Shown piece by piece: positions 1 through 8,768 of a stretch of 64,000 bases of DNA. How positions within the stretch are numbered: the first letter of the stretch is position 1; each line of letters begins with the position of its first letter. Source of the DNA: Prauserella rugosa (GTDB taxonomy: Bacteria; Actinomycetota; Actinomycetes; Mycobacteriales; Pseudonocardiaceae); contig NZ_JOIJ01000001.1 of the NCBI RefSeq assembly GCF_000719975.1, positions 1 to 64,000 of the forward strand, in the 5' to 3' direction. Under the pieces are notes generated by a model. The model ran no database searches and was not told where the DNA came from. It saw only the letters and a program-made list of their open reading frames with translations. A program made the position numbers and the translations under genes.

Positions 1-45
1 GTCCAGCGCTACGAAGAAAGCTTCCTTCAACTCCTCAAACGACAC
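1..45 (-). CDS. Possible 5' end of a gene running off the left edge (uncertain)
   Basis: On the minus strand a GTG at 45 opens a frame reading VSFEELKEAFFVALD to the window edge, which looks like an amphipathic helix at a protein start. No Shine-Dalgarno sequence is clear and the GTG overlaps the foot of the hairpin at 45-87. The plus strand is also open here in two frames, so this could equally be untranslated DNA. I do not recognise it; hemB, the usual next gene after hemD in related genomes, does not start this way. Confidence 0.2.
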   Translation of the reverse strand, partial: MSFEELKEAFFVALD

Positions 46-87
46 GATCCCCGCAACTCCCTGAAGAACAGGGTGTTGCGGGGATCG
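45..87 (-). terminator. Hairpin downstream of hemD
   Basis: Perfect 13-bp arms CGATCCCCGCAAC / GTTGCGGGGATCG, then a T-T mismatch and four more pairs (CCCT/AGGG) around a 7-nt loop. It lies 45 nt past the hemD stop, so it most likely ends the rex-hemACD transcript. There is no long U-tract, as is usual for high-GC actinobacterial terminators. Confidence 0.7.
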
Positions 88-132
88 CTAGAAACCGCCC
101 GGGTGCGGCGGGGCGTCACGCTGTTTCCGGGC

Positions 133-1665
133 TCAGGAGCGGCGCGTGCGCTTGGCCTTCTTCGGCGGAGGCAGGGCACCCTCGGCGCGCAGCTTCGCCG
201 CGTGGGCGGCGAGCGCGTCGACGAGCACCACGGCGTTGGGCGTCTCGGGCTGCACGTCGACGCGCAGGCCGAACTCCGTCGCCGTCTCGGCCGTCTTCGG
301 GCCGATGCACGCCACGAGGGTGCGCGCGTGCGGCTTGCCCGCGATACCGACCAGGTTCCGCACGGTGGACGACGACGTGAAGCACACGGCGTCGAACCCG
401 CCCGTCTTGATCATCTCGCGGGTCTCGGCGGGCGGCGGCGCGGCGCGCACGGTGCGGTACGCCGTGACGTCGTCGACCTCCCAGCCGGCGTCGGTCAGGC
501 CCGCCGACAGCGTCTCGGTGGCGATGTCGGCACGCGGCAGCAGCACGCGGTTCACCGGGTCGAGCACGTCGTCGTACGGCGGGAACTCCTTGAGCAGGCC
601 CTCGCTCGACTGCTCGCCCTCGGGCACCAGCTCCGGCTGGATGCCGAACGAGCGCACCTTCTCGGCCGTGGCCTCGCCGACGCAGGCGATCTTCACGCCC
701 GAGAACGCGCGGGCGTCGAGGCCGAACTCGATGAACTTCTCCCAGACGGCCTTCACCGCGTTGGCCGAGGTGAACACGATCCACTGGAAGCGTCCGTCGA
801 CCAGGCCCTTCACCGCGCGCTCCATCTGCGCGGGGCTGCGCGGCGGCTCCACCGAGATCGTCGGCACCTCGTGCGAGGTCGCGCCGTGGCTGCGCAGCCG
901 CTCGGCCATGTCGCCCGCCTGGTCCTTGGTGCGCGGCACCAGCACCTTCCAGCCGTACAGCGCGCGGGACTCCCACCACGAGAGCTGCTTGCGATCGGCG
1001 ACGATCGAACCGACGGTGACGATCAGCGCGCCGGCGAGCTCACCGGCGTCGGCGCCGAGCGAGCCCAGCGTGGTCTCCACCGTGCGCTGGGTGTTGATCG
1101 TGCCGTTCGACGTGACGGCCACGGGCGTGTCCGCCGCGACACCGTTGTCGATCAGCTGCGAGGCGGCCTCGGCCAGGTGGCTCGACGTGCCGTGCAGCAC
1201 GATCGGGCCCTGCGCCTGGGCGACGCCCTTCCAGTCGACGTCGTGGTGCAGGTCCACCTCGGTGTGCGTGCCACCGAGGGGAAGGCCCGCGTAGGCGGGA
1301 ACGGCGGTGCTCGGTGCGACACCGGGCACGACGTCGAACACGACCTCGGTCTTCGACACCGCCTGCACCTCGGCGACGACGGCGGGCTGGGTCAGCGGGT
1401 CACCGGCGACCAGACGCAGCACGACGCGGCCCGACTCGGCCTCGGCGGCCAGGTCCTTGGCGACGTCCCCCGGCTCACCGACCGCGGGACGGACCTCGGC
1501 CTCCTCGCGGGCGTAGGCCAGTGCGCCCGAAGGCACGTCCGGGTCGGTGACGACGACGTCGGCCTTGGCCAGCAGCTCCTGGGCGCGGACCGTGAGCAGG
1601 CCGGCGTCGCCCGGGCCCGAGCCCACGAAGGCGACGCGCCCCGTGGTCTTGGTTGCGGGGGTCAT
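133..1665 (-). CDS. hemD: Uroporphyrinogen-III synthase with N-terminal methylase-type domain (HemD)
   Basis: Fusion protein of 510 residues. The first ~240 residues resemble SAM-dependent uroporphyrinogen-III C-methyltransferases (glycine-rich GSGPGDAGLLT near residue 15); residues ~245-490 are a HemD domain that cyclises hydroxymethylbilane to uroporphyrinogen III (VLVPRTKDQAG, IVFTSANAV and FTSSSTVRN strands). This CobA/HemD-type fusion is common in actinobacteria; whether the methylase half is active cannot be told from sequence. ATG at 1665 has GAGGAGA about 10 nt upstream. It is the last gene of rex-hemA-hemC-hemD, 123 nt after hemC, and ends in a basic KKAKRTRRS tail. The pathway feeds haem and possibly siroheme/cobalamin synthesis in the cytoplasm. 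Confidence 0.93.
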   Translation of the reverse strand: MTPATKTTGRVAFVGSGPGDAGLLTVRAQELLAKADVVVTDPDVPSGALAYAREEAEVRPAVGEPGDVAKDLAAEAESGRVVLRLVAGDPLTQPAVVAEVQAVSKTEVVFDVVPGVAPSTAVPAYAGLPLGGTHTEVDLHHDVDWKGVAQAQGPIVLHGTSSHLAEAASQLIDNGVAADTPVAVTSNGTINTQRTVETTLGSLGADAGELAGALIVTVGSIVADRKQLSWWESRALYGWKVLVPRTKDQAGDMAERLRSHGATSHEVPTISVEPPRSPAQMERAVKGLVDGRFQWIVFTSANAVKAVWEKFIEFGLDARAFSGVKIACVGEATAEKVRSFGIQPELVPEGEQSSEGLLKEFPPYDDVLDPVNRVLLPRADIATETLSAGLTDAGWEVDDVTAYRTVRAAPPPAETREMIKTGGFDAVCFTSSSTVRNLVGIAGKPHARTLVACIGPKTAETATEFGLRVDVQPETPNAVVLVDALAAHAAKLRAEGALPPPKKAKRTRRS

Positions 1666-1788
1666 GTGCTTCGTTTCTCCTCTAGCAGCGGCCGCACCGA
1701 GGCATGCGGCCCGTTCGTACTTACAGTGCGCTTGTCCGGGTTCCCGCCGACGGCCGAACGCGAACGCCCGGTTCGTCGACGCCGGTGA

Positions 1789-2730
1789 TCAGGACGACAG
1801 TGCGCCCGCGCCGAGTTCGAGCAGCTCGGCGGCCAGCCCACGGCCCAGTTCGTCGGCGTCCTTCGTCTCGGCGACGGCGGAGGCACGGAGGATCCGCACG
1901 GAGTCCCCTTCGACTCCGGTGGCGGCGACGCCGCGCAGCGAGAGACGGTCGACGACCTTGCCCTCGCTGTCCAGGTCCTCCACGACATCGGCCAGCGCTC
2001 CGACGGGTGCGCTGCATCCGGCCTCGAGCGCGGCCAGCATGGCGCGCTCGGCCCGCACGGCGACCCTGGTCACTTCGTCGTCCACAATGGACCGAAGACG
2101 TCGTTCGCTCGCGACGTCTTCCACCCGCGTCTCCACCGCCAGCGCCCCCTGCGCGGGAGCGGGCAGCATCTGAAGCGGATCGAGTGTCTCGGTGATCTCG
2201 CCGGCCCGGCCGACGCGGGCCAGGCCCGCCCGTGCCAGCACCACCGCGTCCAGTTCGCCGGACGTCACCTTGCCGATGCGGGTGTCGATGTTGCCGCGAA
2301 TCGGCACCACGGTCAAACCGAGCCCGAGCGCCTTCAACTGGCTGATCCGGCGCGGCGAACCGGTGCCGACCTTCGCCCCCGGCGGGAGCTCACCGAGGGT
2401 CAGGCCGTCGCGGGCGATCAACGCGTCGCGCGGGTCCTCCCTCGGCGGGACGGCGGCCAGCACGAGGCCGGGCTCGGGTGCGGTCGGCAGGTCCTTGTAC
2501 GAGTGGATCGCGACGTCGATGTCGCCGGCCAGCAACGCCTCGCGCAGCGCCGACGTGAACACGCCGACCCCGATCTCCGCGATGGGCGCGCTGGAGCGGT
2601 CACCCGGGGTCGAGACCGTGACGATCTCGACCTCCTGGCCCGCCTCGGTGAGCATGTTCGCGATGGTCTGCGTCTGCGCCACGGCCAGCTTGCTGCCGCG
2701 GGTGCCGATACGGATCGGGCTCTGTGTCAC
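1789..2730 (-). CDS. hemC: Hydroxymethylbilane synthase (porphobilinogen deaminase)
   Basis: 313 residues, normal family length. HemC polymerises four porphobilinogen molecules to hydroxymethylbilane. Visible signatures: [14 protein letters not shown] at the N terminus, the HSYKDLPT loop near residue 76, VGTGSPRR near 121, and [10 protein letters not shown] with Cys239, the residue that carries the dipyrromethane cofactor. GTG start at 2730 overlaps the hemA stop by four bases (GTGA), so hemA and hemC are translationally coupled. Confidence 0.97.
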   Translation of the reverse strand: MTQSPIRIGTRGSKLAVAQTQTIANMLTEAGQEVEIVTVSTPGDRSSAPIAEIGVGVFTSALREALLAGDIDVAIHSYKDLPTAPEPGLVLAAVPPREDPRDALIARDGLTLGELPPGAKVGTGSPRRISQLKALGLGLTVVPIRGNIDTRIGKVTSGELDAVVLARAGLARVGRAGEITETLDPLQMLPAPAQGALAVETRVEDVASERRLRSIVDDEVTRVAVRAERAMLAALEAGCSAPVGALADVVEDLDSEGKVVDRLSLRGVAATGVEGDSVRILRASAVAETKDADELGRGLAAELLELGAGALSS

Positions 2731-4067
2731 GGAGTTTCACCGTCGATCTGGTCGGTGGGGGTCATGGGGACCGAGGGGCTCGACACCGTCTTCGGCGCCT
2801 GCGGGTCGAGCTCGAACAGCTCACGCAGCGCGGTCGCGTAGTCGGTGTCGCTGGTCTCGGCCGCGAGTTGCTTCACGCGCACGGTCGGGGCGTGCAGGAG
2901 CTTGTCCACGACACGTTTGACCGTGCGGCCGACCTCCTCGCGGACGTCGGCGTCGATCTCGGGCAGCCGCCGGTCGAGCCTGAGCAGCTCGGCGTCGACG
3001 ACCTCGGCCGCCCGCTTGCGCAACGCCGTCACCGTCGGCGTGACGGCCGCGCTGCGCTGTCCGGCCAGGTAGGCACGCACCTCGTCGAGGACGATGCCCG
3101 CGGCCTTGGCGGTCTGCTTCTCGGTGGTGCCGCTGCCGGAGAAGTTCATCCGCCTGCGCACCGTGTCGAGGTCGACGAGGTGCACCCCGTCGATGTCGCC
3201 GACCTCGGGCTCGACGTCGCGCGGCAGGCCGAGGTCGGCCACGACGAGCGGCGTGGTCCGCGGCGCGACGTGCCGCGACGCGAGCACCGAACCCTTCGCG
3301 CCCGTGCACACGAACGCCACGTCGGCACCCGACACGGCGTCGGTCAGTTCCGCGAGCGGCACGGCGGTGGCCGGCACTCCCTGCTCGGTCACGGACGCGG
3401 CGAGCCGTTCGGCGTTCGCCTGCGTGCGGTTGGCCACGACGACGTTCGCGATGCCCGCCTTACGCAGGTGCGACGCCGCGAGCGCGCCCATCGAACCCGC
3501 ACCCACCACGAGCGCACGCTTGCCCTCGAGGCTGCCGCCCGCGTCCTCGGCCTCGGCCAGCGCCGCCGACACCACGGAGGCGCCCAGCTGGTCCAGGCCC
3601 GTCTCGCTGTGCACGCGCTTGCCGACCCGCAACGTCGTCTGCACCAGCTCGTGCAACGTCCGGCCGACGGTGCCCGCCTCCCGCGCGGTGGCGTAGGCCG
3701 CACGCACCTGGCCCAGGATCTGGGTCTCGCCCACGACCATCGAGTCGAGGCCGGAGGCGACGTTGAACAGGTGCTCCACGGCCGCGCCCGCGTAGTGGAC
3801 GTAGAAGTTGTCGTACAGCTCGTCCGGCGCCATGCCCGCCTGGCGCGCGAGCACCGACGAGATGTCGCCCAGACCACCGTGGAACGTCTCCACCACGGCG
3901 TAGACCTCGATGCGGTTGCACGTCGAGACGGCCATGACCTCGGAGACGTGGTCGGCCTGCTGCAGTTCGTGCAGGATCTTCGGCACCTCGGGAGCGGGGA
4001 TGGACACCCGCTCGAGCGTGGTCAGGTCCGCCGTCCGGTGGGACAGTCCGAGCGCGAGGATGCTCAT
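2727..4067 (-). CDS. hemA: Glutamyl-tRNA reductase
   Basis: 446 residues. HemA reduces glutamyl-tRNA(Glu) to glutamate-1-semialdehyde with NADPH, the committed step of the C5 haem pathway. The catalytic cysteine is Cys50 in [26 protein letters not shown] is the NADPH-binding fold; a helical dimerisation domain fills the C-terminal third. The reading frame stays open upstream to 4343, but the upstream part is low-complexity and antisense to nothing conserved; ATG at 4067 gives the family N terminus ([13 protein letters not shown]) and overlaps the rex stop as ATGA. Confidence 0.97.
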   Translation of the reverse strand: MSILALGLSHRTADLTTLERVSIPAPEVPKILHELQQADHVSEVMAVSTCNRIEVYAVVETFHGGLGDISSVLARQAGMAPDELYDNFYVHYAGAAVEHLFNVASGLDSMVVGETQILGQVRAAYATAREAGTVGRTLHELVQTTLRVGKRVHSETGLDQLGASVVSAALAEAEDAGGSLEGKRALVVGAGSMGALAASHLRKAGIANVVVANRTQANAERLAASVTEQGVPATAVPLAELTDAVSGADVAFVCTGAKGSVLASRHVAPRTTPLVVADLGLPRDVEPEVGDIDGVHLVDLDTVRRRMNFSGSGTTEKQTAKAAGIVLDEVRAYLAGQRSAAVTPTVTALRKRAAEVVDAELLRLDRRLPEIDADVREEVGRTVKRVVDKLLHAPTVRVKQLAAETSDTDYATALRELFELDPQAPKTVSSPSVPMTPTDQIDGETP

Positions 4068-5260
4068 GACGACACCACCGTGTCCTCCGCGTCCTTCTCT
4101 TCCGTCCCAGCCGCTTGGCCGTTCACCGTGCTGTCCGCCCTTCGCGCCACGTGGAAGGAGAGGATCTGCAGCTCGACAGCCAGATCCACCTTCCGAACCT
4201 CGATGTGTTCCGGGACCTGCAGCACGACCGGCGCGAAGTTCAGAATGCACTGCACTCCGCCTGCGACGAGCCTGTCGCACACCGTCTGTGCCGCGGTCGG
4301 CGGTGTCGCGATGACCCCGATGGAGATCTCCCGCTCGGCACACACCTCGGGGATGTCGTCGAGGTGCGAGACGGGCAGTCCGCCCACCGGAACCCCGATC
4401 AGATCCGGATCGATGTCGAAAAGCGCCTCGACAGGGAATCCGCGTCCGGGGAATCCGCCGTAATTGGCCAACGCATGTCCGAGGTTACCGATTCCCACCA
4501 CGGCGACGCGTTGTTGCTTGTTCAACCCCAGAGTGCGTTCGATCTGGCCGATCAGCACCTCGACCTCGTAGCCGACGCCCCGCGTGCCGTACGAACCGAT
4601 GTAGGACAGGTCCTTGCGCAGTTTGGCGGAATTCACACCCGCGGCCGCAGAGAGCTCCTCGCTCGAGACGGTCGTGCCGCCCTGTTCCTGCATGCTCGAC
4701 AGCACGCGCAGGTAGACCGCCATGCGTCCGACGGCCGCCTCCGGGATCGCCTTAGCGGGCGCCTCGCCGTCGGTGACGGCGGGCAGCTCCGTGGTGGGCG
4801 TGTTGTCCTCGAGCGCCTCGGGTTTCTTCCCGTTCCTCGCCTGCCCGCTTCGCGTGGATGAACTCTTGGCCGAACCGTTGCCCGCCGAACCGTTGCCCGC
4901 CGAACCGTTGCCCGCCGAACCGTTCTTCGGCGCGCCGTTCTTCGCGGCGCCGTTCGCAGCGTCGTTCTTCGCCGGAACACCGTCGGGCGCCTTGGCCGCT
5001 TTCGCGTCCTTGGCGTCCTTCTGGGCCGCGGCGGCCTTCGTGGGGCCGGAGGTCCTGCGCGTCCTCGCGGGCTTCTTCGGGGCCGGTTCGGTGGTGGCGT
5101 CGGCCTGGTTCGCGGACTCGGCGGTCGAGTCGGTGTCGTCGGCGCCAGCTGCGGTGCCTGCGTCCTTGGCCGGATCCTTGGGAGCGTCCTTGGCGGCCTT
5201 GCGCGAGCGGGCGAGGCCGCGCACGGAGGAGGCGAGGTTCCGCCTGCCCCGCTGTGCCAT
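4064..5260 (-). CDS. rex: Redox-sensing repressor Rex with long disordered N-terminal extension
   Basis: 398 residues; Rex proteins are usually 210-260. Residues ~180 onward are typical: winged helix with [19 protein letters not shown], then the NAD(H)-binding [14 protein letters not shown] and a C-terminal swap helix. Rex represses when NADH is low and releases DNA when NADH rises. The first ~175 residues are Ala/Lys/Asp-rich and contain four NGSAG-type repeats (15-bp DNA repeats at 4870-4929); no family member I know has this. ATG at 5260 is preceded by GGGAG about 10 nt upstream; a GTG lies one codon earlier. First gene of rex-hemACD, the arrangement known in Streptomyces coelicolor. Confidence is high for Rex, moderate for the start, because the only internal ATG (MAVYLRV) would cut off part of the DNA-binding domain. 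Confidence 0.93.
   Translation of the reverse strand: MAQRGRRNLASSVRGLARSRKAAKDAPKDPAKDAGTAAGADDTDSTAESANQADATTEPAPKKPARTRRTSGPTKAAAAQKDAKDAKAAKAPDGVPAKNDAANGAAKNGAPKNGSAGNGSAGNGSAGNGSAKSSSTRSGQARNGKKPEALEDNTPTTELPAVTDGEAPAKAIPEAAVGRMAVYLRVLSSMQEQGGTTVSSEELSAAAGVNSAKLRKDLSYIGSYGTRGVGYEVEVLIGQIERTLGLNKQQRVAVVGIGNLGHALANYGGFPGRGFPVEALFDIDPDLIGVPVGGLPVSHLDDIPEVCAEREISIGVIATPPTAAQTVCDRLVAGGVQCILNFAPVVLQVPEHIEVRKVDLAVELQILSFHVARRADSTVNGQAAGTEEKDAEDTVVSS
4870..4929 (-). repeat. 15-bp tandem repeats in rex
   Basis: Four consecutive copies of a 15-bp unit CCGAACCGTTGCCCG (the last diverged) that encode Gly-Ser-Ala-(Gly/Lys)-Asn pentapeptides on the minus strand. The unit is a multiple of three, so copy-number change keeps the frame. 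Confidence 0.85.
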
Positions 5261-5363
5261 CACGCTCGGACTCCCGTCACCGAATTCGAGTCAAACCCTT
5301 GACCGCACGGGCGCCGACCGTGTTCGATGCACGCGCCCGCCGGGTGTGAACACGGTAGTTCAT

Positions 5364-5381
5364 TTGTGAACGCGTGCACAA
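5364..5381. promoter_or_regulatory. Rex operator (ROP site)
   Basis: TTGTGAACGCGTGCACAA matches the palindromic Rex consensus TTGTGAA-N4-TTCACAA with a single mismatch (G for T in the right arm). It lies 104 nt upstream of the rex start, in the intergenic region shared with the divergent ArsC-family gene. Published Streptomyces work shows Rex binding such sites upstream of rex-hemACD; here it implies autoregulation of rex and NADH/NAD+-dependent haem synthesis. Confidence 0.9.
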
Positions 5382-5482
5382 AGTAGCTGGTAAGCGCGTT
5401 GACCTGCGCCACAACCTGGAATTTTCTGACAGCGAGTCAGCTCAGGACGGCCACGCGACAGCCCCGACGGACAAGGTGAACG

Positions 5483-5854
5483 ATGGAGATCTGGATCAAC
5501 CCGGCGTGCTCGAAGTGCCGCAGCGCCCTCGGCCTGCTGGACGCCGAAGGAGCGGACTACACCGTTCGCAAGTACCTCGACGACGTCCCCACCGAGGCCG
5601 AGCTGCGCGACGTTCTCGACCGCCTCGGCCTCGAACCCTGGGACATCACGCGCACCCAGGAGCAGGTCGCGAAGGAGCTCAACCTCAAGGACCGCACCGA
5701 GTGGCCACGCGACGCCTCAGGCAGGGACCGGTGGATCGCGGCGCTGGCCGAGCATCCCAAGCTGATCCAGCGCCCCATCATCACCGCCGACGACGGCACC
5801 GCGGTGGTCGCACGCACCGACGAGGCCGTGCTCGAGGCGATGTCCCGGGGCTGA
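5483..5854 (+). CDS. ArsC/Spx-family thioredoxin-fold protein
   Basis: 123 residues, standard ArsC-family length. N-terminal IWINPACSKCRSALGLL carries a CxxC (Cys10, Cys13) at the active-site position; KYLDDVPTEAEL and QRPIITADD (cis-Pro loop) are typical of the fold. Such proteins act as glutathione/mycothiol-linked reductases or adaptors; true arsenate reductases of this class have a single CX5R-type or CxxS motif, so the substrate is open. Start ATG at 5483 has AAGGTG just upstream. It is divergent from rex and downstream of the Rex operator, so it may share redox control. Confidence 0.85.
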   Translation: MEIWINPACSKCRSALGLLDAEGADYTVRKYLDDVPTEAELRDVLDRLGLEPWDITRTQEQVAKELNLKDRTEWPRDASGRDRWIAALAEHPKLIQRPIITADDGTAVVARTDEAVLEAMSRG

Positions 5855-5877
5855 CGCCGGCTGGGAGGATCGGGGGC

Positions 5878-6111
5878 ATGCACCACGTCACCGTCATGAC
5901 GCGCGCGGGTTGCCACGCGTGCGAGGTCGCCGAGGCCGAGGTCGCGCGGATCTGCGGGGAGCTCGGCGCGACGTGGTCGGCGGTGGACGTCGACGCCGAT
6001 CCCGAGGACCGCGCCGAGTACGGGGACCGCGTGCCCGTACTGCTGGTTGACGGCGACGAACACGGCTACTGGTCCGTCGAGGAGGACCGCCTTCGCGCCG
6101 CGCTGAGCTGA
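5878..6111 (+). CDS. Glutaredoxin-like small redox protein
   Basis: 77 residues. VTVMTRAGCHACEVAEAEV carries a CxxC (Cys12, Cys15) after the first strand and VPVLLVDG supplies the cis-Pro loop, the pattern of the DUF836/glutaredoxin-like family. Its position next to the rex-hem cluster parallels M. tuberculosis Rv0508. ATG at 5878 follows GGGAGGAT; the gene is 23 nt after the ArsC-family gene, so the two are probably one transcript. Substrate unknown. Confidence 0.85.
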   Translation: MHHVTVMTRAGCHACEVAEAEVARICGELGATWSAVDVDADPEDRAEYGDRVPVLLVDGDEHGYWSVEEDRLRAALS

Positions 6112-6142
6112 CCCGGCTGAGCTGCAGCCGGTGGCACCGGGG

Positions 6143-7762
6143 TCACGGGCGGAGCTGCACCCTGCGGAGTTTGCCCACGGACGTGTGGGGCAGCTCGTCG
6201 GCGAACTCCACCGACGAGGGCACCTTGTAGCGGGCCAGTCGTTGCTCGCACACGTCGATGACCTGCTGGGCCGACAGCGACGCCCCCGGCGTGGGCCGCA
6301 CGAACGCGCGCACGGTCTCCCCGGTGCGTTCGTCGAGGGCGCCGACGACCGCCACCTCGGCGACCTCGGGCAGCGTCAGGATCACGTCCTCGACCTCGCG
6401 CGGGTAGACGTTGAACCCGTTGACGATGATCAGGTCGTTGGCACGGTCCACCAGGTGCAGATCGCCGTCGGCGTCGAGGTAGCCGACGTCTCCGGTGCGG
6501 TACCAGCCGTCGGCGTCGGGACCGTGGTCACCGTCCGGCCAGTAGCCGCTGAACAGGTTGGCCCCTCGGACGGCCACGAGTCCGGTGAGGCCGATGTCGT
6601 CGCCGAAGGCGTCGTCGGGGTCGGCCGGGTCGAGGGGAACGTGGGCCGCCGACCCGTCGCTGTCGACGAGGCGCAGTTCGACACCCGGCAGCGGTTTGCC
6701 CACCGAACCGGCCTTCGCGTAGCCGCCGACGAGTGTGGACGTCACCACCGGTGCGGCCTCGGTGAGTCCGTACCCCTCGTAGACCGGCGTGCCCGTCGCC
6801 TCCGAGATCGTCGTCAGGACGCGGGGATGCAGCGGCGCGGCACCCGACAGGAACAGCCGCACGGTGGACAGCGCCTCGGCGAGCTCCTCGGAACTGCGGG
6901 CCGCCAGGTCGGTGTACATCGCGGGCACGCCGACGACGACCGTGATCGCGTGCGTGCGGCACGCGTGCAGGGTGTCGCGGGCGTCGAACCGCTGCGAGAG
7001 GACGACCGCGGCGGTGCGGGCCGTCGACGTCAGCAGGCCGGGGCCGAGGCCGTAGATGTGGTGCAGCGGAACGGCGACCAGTGCGCGGTCCCGGTCGTCG
7101 GCGGGCGGCAGCACGGCGGAGAACTGCTCGACGTTGGCCAGCAGCGCACGATGTGACAACAGCACGCCGCGCGCCGGACCGCTCGTACCGGAGGTGTAGA
7201 AGATCGCCGCGAGGTCCTCGCCGCCCGCGCGGGGCGGGACCGGCTCGGCAGTGCTGGCGGCAGGGTCGGCGGGATCGGCAGGGTCCTCGGTGTCGCCCTC
7301 GGTGCCGGGGTCGGCGGGGTCGGCGGGATCGGCGGGGTCACCGTCGGCCTGCGGGACCTCGCCGTCGACGCGCGGCAGCAGGGCCTGCACCGACGAGCCC
7401 TCGGGTGCGCCGTGCGCGATGATCACCCGTGCGCCACTGGACGTGACGAGCGTGCACGTCTCGGCGTCGGGTGCGGACGGCGACAGCGGCACCGCGACGG
7501 CCCCGATCCGCAGCGTCGCGAACAGGCCCACCGCGAACTCGGCGGAGGTCGGCAGCCGCAGCGCCACGCGGTCCCCCGGCTCGACCCCTGCCCGCAGGAG
7601 GCGACGGGCGAAGGCGTCGACGGCCCGATCGGTCTGTGCCCAGGTCAGCGACACCCCCGCGGACGGATCGAGCACACCGTCCTGGTCCCCGCAGACGCGC
7701 GCCGCGGTGGTGACCAGGTCGGCGACGTTGCCCGCGGCCGGGCCCGATGTGTCAGTCGTCAT
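6143..7762 (-). CDS. Acyl-CoA synthetase / AMP-dependent ligase
   Basis: 539 residues of the ANL superfamily. The ATP-binding P-loop FYTSGTSGPARG is at residues ~188-199, YEGYGLTEAAP is the A5 motif, WYRTGDVGYLD the A7-A8 hinge, and GKLRR near the C terminus carries the catalytic lysine. It would activate a carboxylic acid, probably a fatty acid, as acyl-AMP and then acyl-CoA. Residues ~143-168 are an unusual linker of Pro-Ala-Asp triplets (9-bp DNA repeats around 7252-7345) inserted before the P-loop. ATG at 7762 is chosen because GGAGAGGAGA lies ~9 nt upstream; the frame extends 21 codons further without support. Convergent with the glutaredoxin gene, divergent from the sigma factor. Confidence 0.88.
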   Translation of the reverse strand: MTTDTSGPAAGNVADLVTTAARVCGDQDGVLDPSAGVSLTWAQTDRAVDAFARRLLRAGVEPGDRVALRLPTSAEFAVGLFATLRIGAVAVPLSPSAPDAETCTLVTSSGARVIIAHGAPEGSSVQALLPRVDGEVPQADGDPADPADPADPGTEGDTEDPADPADPAASTAEPVPPRAGGEDLAAIFYTSGTSGPARGVLLSHRALLANVEQFSAVLPPADDRDRALVAVPLHHIYGLGPGLLTSTARTAAVVLSQRFDARDTLHACRTHAITVVVGVPAMYTDLAARSSEELAEALSTVRLFLSGAAPLHPRVLTTISEATGTPVYEGYGLTEAAPVVTSTLVGGYAKAGSVGKPLPGVELRLVDSDGSAAHVPLDPADPDDAFGDDIGLTGLVAVRGANLFSGYWPDGDHGPDADGWYRTGDVGYLDADGDLHLVDRANDLIIVNGFNVYPREVEDVILTLPEVAEVAVVGALDERTGETVRAFVRPTPGASLSAQQVIDVCEQRLARYKVPSSVEFADELPHTSVGKLRRVQLRP

Positions 7763-7873
7763 CTGCCGGGTCTCCTCTCCCCTCGCACAGTGTGCCCGTA
7801 CCTGCCGCGGGAGACCTGCCGTCATGACCGGGATTCGCAGGCGTCTGTCTTATTACAACGCCGACACCACTAC

Positions 7874-7887
7874 CTACCGGGCGGTAG
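7874..7887. promoter_or_regulatory. Candidate operator, inverted repeat CTACC-N4-GGTAG
   Basis: CTACCGGGCGGTAG lies between the divergent acyl-CoA ligase and sigma-factor genes, 112 nt upstream of the ligase start. Five-base arms with a 4-nt centre resemble TetR-type operators, which often govern acyl-CoA ligases, but no TetR gene is adjacent. Sequence pattern only. Confidence 0.3.
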
Positions 7888-7920
7888 CAACGCGTATGCT
7901 CCCGTACCGACGTAGTGGCG

Positions 7921-7937
7921 GTGATCACTCCGATCAC
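7921..7937. promoter_or_regulatory. Candidate operator, inverted repeat GTGATC-N5-GATCAC
   Basis: Perfect 6-bp arms around ACTCC, 40 nt upstream of the ECF sigma-factor start. bldN-type genes are developmentally regulated in Streptomyces, partly by BldD, but the half-sites here do not fit the BldD consensus well enough to name the regulator. Confidence 0.35.
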
Positions 7938-7976
7938 GGATACGTCCGGGAACGGCCCCGGAGGAGGTGCAACACG

Positions 7977-8636
7977 ATGAGCCTGCCAATCGCTGTTGCT
8001 GCTGGTCCAGCACGCGTTCCACTCCGAGTCGTACCCGATCCCGAGCCGGCGGAGGCCGATCCGACAGCCGAGGGCTGGGATCTGGTCCGGGCCGCCCAGG
8101 GCGGCGACCGCTGCGCGTTCGGCCGTCTCTACGACCGCTACGTCGACGGCGTCTACCGCTATGTCCTCCTCCGAGTGGGTGACCGCCACCTCGCGGAGGA
8201 CGTCACCAGTGAGACGTTCCTCCGGGCGCTGCGGCGGATCACCTCGATCAGTTACCAGGGCCGGGACGTCGGCGCGTGGTTCACCACGATCGCCCGCAAC
8301 CTGGTGCTCGACCACGTCAAGTCGAGCCGGTTCCGCCTGGAGGTCGTCACCGACGAGGTGTCCGACCCCGTGACGTCGGGGACCGCCATCGCGGGTGCGG
8401 CCGGAACCCCGGGTCCCGAACAGCAGATCATCAGCAGGGACACGGGCGACGAACTCGTGCGCTGCATCGCCGACCTGGGCGAGGACCAGCGCGAATGCAT
8501 CATCCTGCGCTTCATCCAGGGCTACTCGGTGGCCGAGACCGCGCAGATCATGCAGCGGGGCGAAGGTGCGGTGAAGGCGTTGCAGCACCGGGCCATCCGC
8601 AGGCTCGCCAAGCTCCTTCCCGACACCCTGCGCTGA
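7977..8636 (+). CDS. ECF RNA polymerase sigma factor, BldN-like
   Basis: 219 residues. Region 2 spans ~40-110 (FGRLYDRYVDGVYRY, LAEDVTSETFLRALRRI, WFTTIARNLVLDHVKS) and region 4 ~150-215 (LGEDQRECIILRFIQGYSVAETAQIMQRGEGAVKALQHRAIRRL). The ~35-residue N-terminal extension and the DUF5667 gene 132 nt downstream fit the BldN/RsbN pair; in Streptomyces that pair also sits beside rex-hemACD. ATG at 7977 is set by GGAGGAGG 8 nt upstream; the open frame continues far upstream without coding character. Target genes are not in evidence here; in Streptomyces BldN drives aerial-mycelium genes. Confidence 0.92.
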   Translation: MSLPIAVAAGPARVPLRVVPDPEPAEADPTAEGWDLVRAAQGGDRCAFGRLYDRYVDGVYRYVLLRVGDRHLAEDVTSETFLRALRRITSISYQGRDVGAWFTTIARNLVLDHVKSSRFRLEVVTDEVSDPVTSGTAIAGAAGTPGPEQQIISRDTGDELVRCIADLGEDQRECIILRFIQGYSVAETAQIMQRGEGAVKALQHRAIRRLAKLLPDTLR

Positions 8637-8768
8637 GCACACGCTGTAACGTACGCCACCCACAGGGCGGACCCGGCGTAACCGCGGCGACGCCGACATC
8701 GTTGTGCAGGCAAAGGATCTGGACACGTCGTGCCGGTACCAGCCGGCAGGCCGGGAGGCGTTGCCATC

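Noticed and set aside
73..1788. Long open frame on the plus strand opposite hemD
   Set aside because: Antisense shadow caused by GC-rich codon positions; Arg/Gly/His-rich product without motifs, while hemD on the other strand is clear.
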